DNA of 64,000 bases. Origin: CAWJKP01 sp963843465. Its GTDB lineage: Bacteria > Planctomycetota > Planctomycetia > Pirellulales > Thermoguttaceae. This document shows, piece after piece, positions 25,949-34,360 of the stretch. Both the position numbers and the translations under genes were made by a program. The stretch lies in assembly GCA_963843465.1 (NCBI GenBank), contig CAWJKP010000006.1, positions 186,001-250,000 of the forward strand, written 5' to 3'. Within the stretch, counting starts at the first letter, position 1. Each line of letters starts with the position of its first letter. The notes under the pieces are model-generated. The model made no database searches. It was not told where the DNA came from and was given only the letters and a program-made list of their open reading frames with translations.

Positions 25949-26365
25949 TCAATCGGCGGCCGAGGCCGCCGGTGTCGATCCCTGGCTCCGGATAGAAATA
26001 TCAAGCAACAACGATTTTGCAAAAACAAGCCAATCGGCCTGCGATGGAACAGGATGCCCTCGCAGGAGCCAGCACTCGTCGGCCTTTGAGTATGGAGTCT
26101 GCTGCGACCTTCGTAGTTCTTTCCCAACCGCCTGCGACAAGTGGTCCTCACAGGTGTTGATGCCAGCGGTGCCATTCTCCATGTCGCGTGCGAAGCTGAC
26201 CAATAGAACAATCAGGTAGAGTTGCTTTTCTGCGGGGACACCTCCGTCGCTGCTCACGTCAATCAGGATCTCGCGTGCCTTCTTGATGTCCTTCACAAGA
26301 TCTTCAGCTTTCGACTTGATCGCGGCGCTGGATTCGGCGTTTCCCTCGCTCCACACGATCTTCAA
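25949..26365 (-). CDS. Hypothetical protein
   Basis: A 138-residue protein with KSKAEDLVKDIKKAREILID and VPAEKQLYLIVLLVSFARDM; I do not recognise it. The start is a TTG; the frame continues upstream (RVTLRRLGLAFVYLKIVW) to a TAA near 26452 without ATG or GTG, so the N-terminus may be truncated. Its C-terminal 30 residues are less ordered. It sits in a run of decayed genes. Confidence 0.45.
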   Translation of the reverse strand: MKIVWSEGNAESSAAIKSKAEDLVKDIKKAREILIDVSSDGGVPAEKQLYLIVLLVSFARDMENGTAGINTCEDHLSQAVGKELRRSQQTPYSKADECWLLRGHPVPSQADWLVFAKSLLLDISIRSQGSTPAASAAD

Positions 26366-26454
26366 GTAGACGAACGCTAAACCCAGGCGTCGTAGGGTTA
26401 CCCTATCTCTGGGCTTTGAGCTAGTAGCTGCGCCACCCCGGTCGTTCCTTTACG

Positions 26455-26845
26455 TTAAATACCGACAGATCGGGCCTGCCGCCTGAGCCTCGCAACGGCC
26501 TTTTCGCGGTCCGCAATAACGTCGGATTCACACTGGATGTTGAAGGCCCAAAGGAGACCTGATTGAAAGAGGGGTTCGCAAGATGCCCAGTTGAGGTTCT
26601 CCGCGAGCATCGCGCACCAGCAGGCCGAGTGGCGCAGGCCGTGCAGTGCGTTCGTCAGCCTCTCTGCGATTGTGACCACGAGAGTATCCATCGTCGAGTG
26701 CCACTGCTGGCTTGTCCAGCAGTGCCCGCAGGAAATCGAGATTCGCCCGCCTCAGAGCACCGAAATGGGAAGAACGGAACGGCTCCATTATCGACGAAAG
26801 AGCACTGCTGGACAAGCCAGCAGTGGCACCCGGCGATGCCAAATC
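26455..26845 (-). pseudogene. Decayed frame interrupted by a pair of inverted repeats
   Basis: On the minus strand, MEPFRSSHFGALRRANLDFL before and TLVVTIAERLTNALHGLRHS after the repeat at 26698-26724 look like pieces of one protein, followed by CEPLFQSGLLWAFNIQCESD. I cannot name it. The piecewise frames suggest a gene broken by the palindrome at its middle and a second copy at its start. Confidence 0.35.
26698..26829. repeat. Inverted pair of CACTGCTGG-CTTGTC-CAGCAGTG palindromes
   Basis: GTGCCACTGCTGGCTTGTCC (continuing AGCAGTG, 26698-26724) and its reverse complement CACTGCTGGACAAGCCAGCA (26802-26828) flank about 75 bp. A related CACTGGC...GCCAGTGGCAC palindrome is near 59766-59786. Confidence 0.8.
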
Positions 26846-26989
26846 TCCTGCCGCAGATCGTTTTCCATAGCAATCCTTCCGTTTTCGAGTCCTCGGTCAC
26901 ACTTGTTGCCAGGGACAGATCAAGGTCCCGTCCACCAAATATGGGTGGCCAAGGAAACGTGGCACCTGTTTGTCCGCTATGGCGTTCCG

Positions 26990-27232
26990 CTTGGCAATCG
27001 AGGGTCGTTGCCGAGGAATGGCAGCGTCGATGCCCGCACTTTGTCGAGCAGTTCCCGCGTGCCGTGAGCATCGCACCAGCGGCGGATTTAATTCCAGTCG
27101 AGGCGCTCGCCTTGAACCGCGATGACGCCGCGCATCCTCGGCGTCCTTTGGGCTGTTCAGCGAAAGCGCCCACCGCAGTTTCATGACGACGACATCCTCC
27201 GGCGTGGGCACGAACGCCTGCCTGCCAATCAC
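26990..27232 (-). pseudogene. Remnant of a nucleotidyltransferase-type toxin
   Basis: The minus frame from the GTG at 27232 reads VIGRQAFVPTPEDVVVMKLR then WALSLNSPKDAEDA; after a one-base shift it continues GVIAVQGERLDW and, past an in-frame TAA, IRRWCDAHGTRELLDKVRAS. This is the C-terminal pattern of nucleotidyltransferase-like proteins coupled to the small gene directly upstream. The N-terminal catalytic half, one frame and one codon are lost, so it is dead. Confidence 0.65.
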
Positions 27233-27459
27233 CGGGCGTTCTCCAGGCGGCGGCCCAACTCCACCCGCTCGGTCAGGATCTGACGAATGCGCTGTTCGTC
27301 GACATCCGGGAACTGATTGCGGATCCCATCCAAGGCAACCCGGCAGGCGAAATCGAAAAGCTGGGGACCGGCCAAGAGTTTCTCCTCCGGCGTCATAACG
27401 CGAGCAGCAAGCACCTCGTCGCGGTAGAGTTGACCGCCAGGTGTGCCCGTCGGCTCCAT
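27229..27459 (-). CDS. Small antitoxin-like protein upstream of the toxin remnant
   Basis: The 76-residue product starts MEPTGTPGGQLYRDEVL and contains MTPEEKLLAGPQLFDFACRV and GIRNQFPDVDEQRIRQILTE. The ATG at 27459 has GGAGG 6 nt upstream. It overlaps the GTG of the decayed nucleotidyltransferase by 4 bp. A paralogue of the same pattern stands alone at 54556-54753. The constant pairing suggests an antitoxin; the module is broken here. Confidence 0.65.
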   Translation of the reverse strand: MEPTGTPGGQLYRDEVLAARVMTPEEKLLAGPQLFDFACRVALDGIRNQFPDVDEQRIRQILTERVELGRRLENAR

Positions 27460-27506
27460 CGTATCCTCCAATCCACAGTCCCTCGCCATCAATATTAGTA
27501 AACCGG

Positions 27507-28475
27507 CTACTTCTCGCTCACCGGCTGCGGCTGCGGACCGCTTAGGACGTTGCAGCCGGGCAAGGCCGCGCGAAGCCGCGCCGCGCCGGCGTCGCTGACC
27601 TTGGTCCGCGTCAGGTGGATCTCCTTCAGATGGCGAAGCTTTGCCAACGAGTCGATCGAGGCGTCGGTGATCCGCGTGCGGCCGAGGTGCAGGAACTCCA
27701 GACGCGCAAGTGCGGCGAGTTGCGGAATTCCGGCGTCGGTCACCTCGGTCTGGTCGAGGTTCAGCCACTTCAATCCGCTCATGCGGCCGAGCGACGCCAG
27801 CGCGGGGTCGCCGAGATGGGTCGAGTAGAAATTGACTCGCTCCAGTGCCGTGAGCCGCTGGAGTTGTATAACTCCGGCATCGCCGATCCGGGTGTTGCTC
27901 AGGTCCAAATCGCGCAGGCTGGCGATCTGACCCAGCAGGGCCAAGCCGTCATCGCTGACCGGCGTGCCGCCAAGCCGCAACCGCTTGAGATGCTTCAGGC
28001 CCAAGAGATGGACCAGACCGGCGTCGCTGATCGGCGTCTGGGCGAGGTAGAGATCCTCCAGCTCGGGCATCGCCCGGACCACCGCCAGTCCGGCGTCGGT
28101 GATCCGCGTCTTGTCCAGGCCCAGCACTTTGAGATGGGCGAGCCCTCGCAGGTGCTTTGCCGCAGCGTCCGTTACGCCCAGGCCGGAGAGCTTGAGGCTC
28201 GTGAGATCGTGCTGCCCGTCGAGGATCGCCAGATCGGCGTCCTTGGGCTTGCCACGGCCCAGGTCGATGGCCGTCAACTGGCCCTCATGGTTGAGCCGTC
28301 CGCTGCCACCCAGGCGTTTGAGTGTCTCCAAGACGGCCTGCGGTTGGGGGGCCTTACCGGCCGCCGGCGGTTTGCCCTCCACAAGGGCCTTCGGACCGGC
28401 GGACGACCTGTCGCCGTTGCAAGCGGCGGTCCAGAGCAGGCTCCCCAGTAGTAGGGCCACGCAGCAGCGGATCAT
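27507..28475 (-). CDS. Leucine-rich repeat lipoprotein
   Basis: N-terminus MIRCCVALLLGSLLWTAACN is a lipoprotein signal with a weak lipobox (TAAC). The mature protein has about nine 24-residue LRRs (LKVLGLDKTRITDAGLAVV, LRDLDLSNTRIGDAGVIQL) like the gene at 20545. The start at 28475 was chosen for the signal peptide; TATACT lies just upstream. Probably membrane-tethered and protein-binding; partner unknown. Confidence 0.85.
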   Translation of the reverse strand: MIRCCVALLLGSLLWTAACNGDRSSAGPKALVEGKPPAAGKAPQPQAVLETLKRLGGSGRLNHEGQLTAIDLGRGKPKDADLAILDGQHDLTSLKLSGLGVTDAAAKHLRGLAHLKVLGLDKTRITDAGLAVVRAMPELEDLYLAQTPISDAGLVHLLGLKHLKRLRLGGTPVSDDGLALLGQIASLRDLDLSNTRIGDAGVIQLQRLTALERVNFYSTHLGDPALASLGRMSGLKWLNLDQTEVTDAGIPQLAALARLEFLHLGRTRITDASIDSLAKLRHLKEIHLTRTKVSDAGAARLRAALPGCNVLSGPQPQPVSEK

Positions 28476-28549
28476 GGGAGACAGTATACCACTTTTGCTG
28501 AACTTTTCCGCCGCAAATGCCGTCCTAGAATAGACGATGAGCACGATGA

Positions 28550-28624
28550 TCCGGGGCAGTTGCTGTTGGTAGTGACGCCTGGCTCTGGACCAGGAGGCCG
28601 GTGGTTCGATTCCACCCCCCGGAA
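28550..28624 (+). tRNA. tRNA-Gln (CTG anticodon)
   Basis: A 75-nt cloverleaf: acceptor TCCGGGG/CCCCGGA, anticodon stem CCTGG/CCAGG with loop CTCTGGA (anticodon CTG at 28585-28587), T-arm GGTGG-TTCGATT-CCACC. The D-arm stem (GTTG/TGAC) uses two G-T wobbles, which is weaker than usual. CCA is not encoded. It lies 48 bp before the next gene. Confidence 0.82.
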
Positions 28625-28671
28625 CTTTAGCGGCCCGCTTCTACGATAAATATCGACCCTGCCTGTTCTTG

Positions 28672-30045
28672 ATGGCGGCGACGATTCCTGGTATCCTCGC
28701 CTTCGAGAACGGGCTCGTCGGCATCCCCAATACGGGAGGAAGCGCCCTGGCCGCCCATACCATTCGCAAAGTGTCCCACGAGGGCGTCGGCTACTCGGTC
28801 GTCGATCTGAACAACGTCCGCCACGTCTTCGCGGCCGCCGTCCCCCGCCGTGGCCGGACGCTCCGCCAGCAGGCCGACGACGCCCTGCGGACGATCGAAG
28901 CCGTGGTCCAGGAGGAGGGCACGCGAGGATCGATCGTCCAGCAGGCCGTCTTCGTCGCCGACTTCACCGAGATCGACCAGTGCCGCAATATCATCCGCGA
29001 CTTCTACGGCGACGAGCTGCCGGTGACCAGCTACATCCCCCAACCACCCTGCGAGGGCAATCTGCTGGCGATCGAGGCCCTCGGCGTGGGACGCGGCCGG
29101 GGTGAGGTCGAGATCCAACGGCACAGCGAGCAACTCGTCGTCGCCCGGCACAACGACATCGCCTGGATCCACTGTGCGCAGCTCGTGCCCCAGGCCCAAA
29201 CTGCAGGGGTCTACCAGGATGCCAACCGTGCGCTGGAACAGGTCCGCGGGCTGTTGGCCGGCGTCGGCGTCCGCTTCGACCAGGTGATCCGCACCTGGCT
29301 CTACCTGGGCGGGATCGTCGAAAAGGAAGGACCCGTCCAACGCTACCAGGAGCTGAACCGCGCCCGCGCCGATTTCTACCGCGGCATCCGCTTCCTCGAC
29401 GGTCGCTTGCCTCAGGGCCAACCCGGTCCCGTCTTTCCGGCCAGCACGGGCATCGGCACCGACGGCCGCGCGGTGATGGTCAGCACCATCGCCCTGGCCA
29501 CCGACCGGGAGGACATCCTTGCCGTGCCGCTGGAAAATCCCCGGCAGACGTCGGCCTACGCCTACTCGGCCCGCTACAGCCCCGACAGCCCGCAATTCTC
29601 CCGGGCGATGGCCTTGTCCTGCGGCACCTACGCCACGATCTTCATCTCCGGCACGGCGAGCATCACCAACTCCGAAACGCGCCACGTCGGCAATGCGGCC
29701 GCGCAGACCGGCGAGACGCTGGACAACATCGCCGCGCTGATCTGCGAGCAGAACCTCTGCCGACACGGCCTGCCGGGGCTGGGAACCACGTTGGACAGCC
29801 TGGCCCTGGTCCGCGTCTACATCAAACGGCAGGCCGACTACGCCGCGACCCGGGCCGTTTGCCAGAAGCGGCTGGGCGAAGTCCCCACGATCTACGCCCT
29901 GGCCGATATCTGCCGCCCGGAACTCTTGGTGGAGATCGAGGCCATCGCCTTCTCTCACAAGGCGTCCGCCGCCTCGCCCGCCGCGCCGCATTTCTCCATT
30001 CAAGATCTTCGGCCGGCGAGCCCGGAGGGGGAGGACACGGCCTAG
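28672..30045 (+). CDS. RidA-superfamily protein resembling FkbO/chorismatase-type proteins
   Basis: A 457-residue protein with two YjgF/RidA-like halves. The second half carries the clear signature CGTYATIFISGTASITNSET then RHVGNAAAQTGETLDNIAAL, which matches both RidA and the FkbO/Hyg5 chorismatases. The first half has RTIEAVVQEEGTRGSIVQQA and VTSYIPQPPCEGNLLAIEAL. Whether it hydrolyses chorismate or is a non-catalytic RidA-like protein cannot be told here. The ATG follows an in-frame TTG and lacks a visible ribosome binding site; the tRNA gene is immediately upstream. Confidence 0.7.
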   Translation: MAATIPGILAFENGLVGIPNTGGSALAAHTIRKVSHEGVGYSVVDLNNVRHVFAAAVPRRGRTLRQQADDALRTIEAVVQEEGTRGSIVQQAVFVADFTEIDQCRNIIRDFYGDELPVTSYIPQPPCEGNLLAIEALGVGRGRGEVEIQRHSEQLVVARHNDIAWIHCAQLVPQAQTAGVYQDANRALEQVRGLLAGVGVRFDQVIRTWLYLGGIVEKEGPVQRYQELNRARADFYRGIRFLDGRLPQGQPGPVFPASTGIGTDGRAVMVSTIALATDREDILAVPLENPRQTSAYAYSARYSPDSPQFSRAMALSCGTYATIFISGTASITNSETRHVGNAAAQTGETLDNIAALICEQNLCRHGLPGLGTTLDSLALVRVYIKRQADYAATRAVCQKRLGEVPTIYALADICRPELLVEIEAIAFSHKASAASPAAPHFSIQDLRPASPEGEDTA

Positions 30046-30149
30046 GCATCCGCTTGATCGTGGAGCGTGTTCGGACGAGGGCTATGTCTTCGACCGCAGC
30101 GCTCTCCATGCTCGTCCGTAGCCGAGGCTGCGTTCATGAAATCCTTCCT

Positions 30150-30287
30150 CGCTACGAGATCGACTACTGGGACGCGAGCATTCTGGCTGCCGCCGAACAG
30201 GCCCGGTGCAGTCGATTGTTGACCGAGGACCTCAACCCGGGCCAACTCTACGCCACCCTGCGGATCGAGAACCCGCTGGCCTCGTAA
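30150..30287 (+). pseudogene. C-terminal remnant of a PIN-domain toxin
   Basis: RYEIDYWDASILAAAEQARC then SRLLTEDLNPGQLYATLRIE ends at a TAA. This is the last third of a VapC-like PIN domain with the distal acidic residues. The N-terminal part and an antitoxin are missing. Confidence 0.75.
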
Positions 30288-30474
30288 GGGCGAGGTCTCG
30301 CAGAATTGGTGGGCCGGCGCTCGCTCCCGCGAACTGGTCCCACCATGCTCGCAGGAGGTTGTTCCAGGGGATGCTTGACGGCACCCGGCACCGTGGTCAT
30401 GCTTTGCACATGGGGGCATGGTGAACGCTCCACGAAAGCGGCGACAAGTCGCCGCACTCCAAAAGGACCAGTCA

Positions 30475-32067
30475 ATGATTTCGATGTGGCGAAACAGAGG
30501 CGTCTGTTGGCTCACCTTGTGCATGCTCGCGTCATGGTCTTTCACGGGGGCCGACGCGGCGGAGAAGGCCGCTGACCACGAGGTGACGATCAACGTCGAT
30601 TGCGGCCGGGTGGTCAACACGATGCGCGGCGGCATGGGTGCATCGTGGCACGCGATGGAAACGCTCATCCCCTATGGCGTCGAGCATCCGATTTTCAAGG
30701 GTTACAGCCAGGGCGGCAGCGGCTGGGGCGGCTATCCGCCCGCCGAGGACGATCAGGCCTGGCGGCAGATCTACCGGCACGCAAGCTGGCTCGGACTGGA
30801 CTGGAACCGCGTGGAGGTCGAGCAGCGGATCTACGAGCCCCAGCGGGGAAAGTTCACCTTCGACAGCGCGGAAATGCGCATCCTTTACCGGATCCTCGAC
30901 TGGAACCAGAAGAGCGGGGCCGAGGTCTTCTTCCAGCAGATGTGGTGCAACGCCGCCTGGCTGGCGTACCCCGAGTTCCGCGACGATCCGGTGGGCCGGG
31001 TCCACAGCGCGCCGACGGACCTGGACGCCTTCGCCGAGGGGTTGGCCTCCCTGATGGAGCACCTCGTCACCCAGCGCGGCTACACCTGTATCAAGTGGCT
31101 CTGCATCACCAACGAGCCCGGCGAGGGGTTCTCCTGGTGGCAGGCCCCGCCCAACAAGCCGCTTTCCATTGCCGCCGGACTGGCAGCCACTCGCAAGGCG
31201 CTGGACAGGCATGGGTTGCAAAAGCTGCCTCTGTCGGGCCCGGATATAACGCGCGGCGGGTTCCCGGCATCGGTGCCGGGTGGTTTCGATTTTCTCCCCT
31301 TGCTGGGGGCCTACGACTTTCACGACTACGGCGCGGACTTCGACTTCCGCAGCCACGGCCACGTGGCCCAGCAGGAGCGGGCAGCCACCCTCTGGACGCA
31401 ACAGGCACACCGGGAAGGCAAGCCGGTTTTCCTCTCCGAATTCGGCACCATGTCCTACGGTTGGGTTCCCGACCAGCCCGGCCCAACCTGCCCGCAGGCA
31501 GTGCTGGCCGGCAGCGAATTCGTGATTCGCATGGTCAACTGCGGCGTCGACGGCTTCAACCGCTGGAGCTTCCTCAACCGCGGGGACCTGGACGGCCAGT
31601 GGCAGTTCGTCGACACCTGGGACCGCAAAGCGAAGAAGCTCTTGCAGGACTTTCCGCCGCATCCCAACAGCTACTTCTGTCTCGGCCTGTTGAGCCGCTT
31701 TACGGCCAAACACTCGGCGGTGCTGGCCAGCCGCGTCGAGGGCGGCCGGCTCGAGGGAGGGCAACGCGTATTCGCCGCGGCGCTGCGCAGCCCGAGCGGA
31801 AACCTCACGCTGGCGGTCGTCAACGATGCTCCCGCAGCGTTCAACATGAAACTCGCCTTCCAGGGCCTGCCCGGGGCGGCGCGGTTCTGCCGTTACCGCT
31901 ACGGTGAAGCCCAACGCGACCGGGCCGACGTGAAGGTCGATCCGCAGCAGGAGTTCCCGCTTGGGCCCGCGGACCGCTCGCTCGAGGACCCCCTGCCGCC
32001 CGGCAGCCTGACGATCTACAGCACTTACCGGTTGTCGCACGGCGCGCCGGGGGTGATTGCATATTAG
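30475..32067 (+). CDS. Secreted clan GH-A glycoside hydrolase
   Basis: Signal peptide (CWLTLCMLASWSFTGADAAE), then a (beta/alpha)8 catalytic domain. The acid/base appears as LCITNEPGEGFSWW and the nucleophile as KPVFLSEFGTMSYGW, the spacing of clan GH-A (GH30/GH39-like), followed by a C-terminal beta domain (NLTLAVVNDAPAAFN). 530 residues. The exact GH family and sugar substrate cannot be assigned by eye. The start ATG at 30475 has AAAGGA 8 nt upstream. Confidence 0.8.
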   Translation: MISMWRNRGVCWLTLCMLASWSFTGADAAEKAADHEVTINVDCGRVVNTMRGGMGASWHAMETLIPYGVEHPIFKGYSQGGSGWGGYPPAEDDQAWRQIYRHASWLGLDWNRVEVEQRIYEPQRGKFTFDSAEMRILYRILDWNQKSGAEVFFQQMWCNAAWLAYPEFRDDPVGRVHSAPTDLDAFAEGLASLMEHLVTQRGYTCIKWLCITNEPGEGFSWWQAPPNKPLSIAAGLAATRKALDRHGLQKLPLSGPDITRGGFPASVPGGFDFLPLLGAYDFHDYGADFDFRSHGHVAQQERAATLWTQQAHREGKPVFLSEFGTMSYGWVPDQPGPTCPQAVLAGSEFVIRMVNCGVDGFNRWSFLNRGDLDGQWQFVDTWDRKAKKLLQDFPPHPNSYFCLGLLSRFTAKHSAVLASRVEGGRLEGGQRVFAAALRSPSGNLTLAVVNDAPAAFNMKLAFQGLPGAARFCRYRYGEAQRDRADVKVDPQQEFPLGPADRSLEDPLPPGSLTIYSTYRLSHGAPGVIAY

Positions 32068-32124
32068 CGATCCCTGGCGCGGCGGAAGCTATGGTCCGGC
32101 AGAGAAATAAATTCCGCCTGTAGG

Positions 32125-32256
32125 GAACTTTGACGAACAAAACGGGTAATAGTCCGGCGGCTCGGTTGGAGTTCCGCCTTGAGGCGGCCCTCGCCGCACG
32201 CCGGCTAAAGCCGGAACTCCAACTTCGCACATTACCCGTTTTGTTCGTCAAAGTTC
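32125..32256. repeat. MITE-like element with 26-bp perfect terminal inverted repeats
   Basis: GAACTTTGACGAACAAAACG (continuing GGTAAT, 32125-32150) is matched perfectly by its reverse complement at 32231-32256. The 80-bp core contains a copy of the CCGCCTTGAGGCGG / CCGGCTAAAGCCGG repeat. No coding capacity; possibly moved by a transposase in trans. Confidence 0.85.
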
Positions 32257-32287
32257 ATCAGCGTGTTCGAAATCAGGACGCTGGACC

Positions 32288-33655
32288 ATGAAGGCTGTCA
32301 ACCCGGCAACGGAAGAGCTGATCCGCGACTACCCGGAACCGAGCCCTGCGGAGGTCGACGACCGCGTGGCGGCGGCCGAGCGGGCGTTTGGCGGTTGGCG
32401 CCGGACGGAGTTGCCCGAGCGGTCCGAACGGCTCCGCCGGCTGGCCGCGCTGTTGCGGCGGGAGCTGGCGGACCTGGCCCGGGGAATCGCGCAGGAGATG
32501 GGCAAACCGATCGCGGCCTCCGAGGCCGAAATCGAGAAGTGCGCCCAGGTCTGCGACTTCTACGCCCAGCGCGCGGCCGAGTTCCTCGCGCCCTCGCCGG
32601 TGACGACCGATGCCGCGCGGAGCTACGTCCGTTATGATCCGCTGGGGCCGATCCTGGCGGTGATGCCCTGGAACTTCCCCTTCTGGCAGGTCTTTCGCTT
32701 CGCCGCGCCGGCGGTGATGGCCGGCAACGTGGGCCTCCTGAAGCACGCCTCGAACGTTCCCGGCACGGCCCTGGCGATCGAGGACGCCTTCCGCCGCGCC
32801 GGTTTTCCGCAGGGCGTGATGACAACGCTATTGATCTCCGGGCAGCAGGCCGAAGACTTGATCGCCCGTCCCGAGATCCGCGCGGTGACGCTGACCGGCA
32901 GCGAGCGGACAGGCGCCATCGTCGCGGCGCGGGCGGGCAGGCACTTGAAAAAGACGGTCCTCGAATTGGGCGGCTCCGATCCGTTCCTGGTGCTCTCCGA
33001 CGCCGACCCGGCTCGCGCCGCTCGGCTGGCCGTGGAGAGCCGCACGGTGAATTCGGGTCAGAGCTGCATCGCCGCCAAACGCTTCATCGTCGAGCCGGCG
33101 GTGGCGGAAGCCTTTGTCGCGGCGATGATCCAACGGATGGAACAGACGCCGGTCGGCGACCCGATGGACCCGCGGACGGTCGTCGGTCCGCTGGCGCGAG
33201 AGGACTTGCTGGAGGGCCTGCACGACCAGGTCCGCCGATCGGTCCAGGCCGGGGCCGAACTGCGGACCGGCGGACGCCGGCTGCCGGGCCGCGGCTACTT
33301 CTACGCCCCCACGGTGCTGGATCGGGTCGAGCCGGGCATGGCGGCCTTCGACGAGGAGACCTTCGGCCCGCTGGCCGCCATCTGCCGGGCGCGCGACCGG
33401 GAGCACGCCCTCGCGCTGGCCAACCATACGCCCTTCGGCCTGGGCGCAACCATCGCCGCCGGCGATGCGGCGGCCGCCGAGACGCTGGCCGCCCACATCG
33501 AAGCCGGCTCGGTCTTCATCAATGGTATCGTCAAGTCTGACCCAAGGCTGCCCTTTGGGGGGGTGAAACGCTCCGGTTACGGGCGGGAGCTTTCCGAGTT
33601 CGGAATCCGCGAGTTCGTCAACGTCAAGAGCGTTTGGATAAACCATCCGCAATAG
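32288..33655 (+). CDS. gabD: NAD(P)-dependent aldehyde dehydrogenase, succinate-semialdehyde type
   Basis: ALDH superfamily, 455 residues: oxyanion Asn in MPWNFPFWQV, general base Glu in LELGGSDPF, catalytic Cys in NSGQSCIAAKRF, and the C-terminal FGGVKRSGYGRELSEFG. The pattern and length match succinate-semialdehyde dehydrogenase, which feeds GABA-derived carbon into the TCA cycle, but related semialdehydes are possible substrates. The promoter region contains the MITE-like element. Confidence 0.85.
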   Translation: MKAVNPATEELIRDYPEPSPAEVDDRVAAAERAFGGWRRTELPERSERLRRLAALLRRELADLARGIAQEMGKPIAASEAEIEKCAQVCDFYAQRAAEFLAPSPVTTDAARSYVRYDPLGPILAVMPWNFPFWQVFRFAAPAVMAGNVGLLKHASNVPGTALAIEDAFRRAGFPQGVMTTLLISGQQAEDLIARPEIRAVTLTGSERTGAIVAARAGRHLKKTVLELGGSDPFLVLSDADPARAARLAVESRTVNSGQSCIAAKRFIVEPAVAEAFVAAMIQRMEQTPVGDPMDPRTVVGPLAREDLLEGLHDQVRRSVQAGAELRTGGRRLPGRGYFYAPTVLDRVEPGMAAFDEETFGPLAAICRARDREHALALANHTPFGLGATIAAGDAAAAETLAAHIEAGSVFINGIVKSDPRLPFGGVKRSGYGRELSEFGIREFVNVKSVWINHPQ

Positions 33656-33792
33656 CTCGCAGTACGTCGGGAATACCCCCACCAGGGAAGCAGCCCTCTC
33701 CTGATTCCCGCCTTCCGCCCGCTGGCTCTAATTCATTGCTGGTGCGGGAGGCGGAGATTGATCCAGTTACTCTACGGAGAAGTCTAATCATC

Positions 33793-34329
33793 ATGACAAC
33801 GGATTATCACGTCCGAGGAGGCGGCGAATCTCGCCTTGCCGAGGCCATTCGCCGTACGATGATCCCCTCCCAGCCGATTTCCTCCAGGGCGACCTCCGGC
33901 GCGCCGACGTCCACCTGCCTCCTCGAGGATCAGGTCGAGACGTTGGAAGGATGCGCCTGGGTGATCGAGAAGGAGGGTCACCTGGTGGCCCGCATCGACG
34001 TGCTCCACGACGGACTGCGGGCGGCCAGGATCCGTTCGCTCTCGATCGACCCGGCCTTGTACCGGAGCTCCGCCATTTCGAGACTGGTGGGCATGGCCCG
34101 AAGATACTGCTCGGAGCATGGCCCGCGGCGGCTCTTGGCCGAAGCGGGATCGGCCCCGGGGTGGATACTGGCCATGCTCCGCCGCCGCGGCATTCCCGTA
34201 GTCCGGCCCAAGCCGCTGGCGGAACTGATCCCGTGGCAGCCGGATGCCGGTTGTGGCGAGCTGCCGCCGCACTGCGAAGAGCTGGCAGACGCGACTGCGG
34301 ACTCCGTCCCCGCGGGCCATTCTGGCTAA
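33793..34329 (+). CDS. Conserved hypothetical, possible acetyltransferase-like fold
   Basis: The 178-residue product has AWVIEKEGHLVARIDVLHDG then IRSLSIDPALYRSSAISRLV and ARRYCSEHGPRRLLAEAG, reminiscent of the strand-helix order of GNAT proteins, but no clear acetyl-CoA loop. I cannot name the family. The start MTTDYHV at 33793 has GGAG 13 nt upstream, which is far. Confidence 0.55.
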   Translation: MTTDYHVRGGGESRLAEAIRRTMIPSQPISSRATSGAPTSTCLLEDQVETLEGCAWVIEKEGHLVARIDVLHDGLRAARIRSLSIDPALYRSSAISRLVGMARRYCSEHGPRRLLAEAGSAPGWILAMLRRRGIPVVRPKPLAELIPWQPDAGCGELPPHCEELADATADSVPAGHSG

Positions 34330-34360
34330 AGACCGGCGAGCCTGAGCTAAGGAATTGGCG

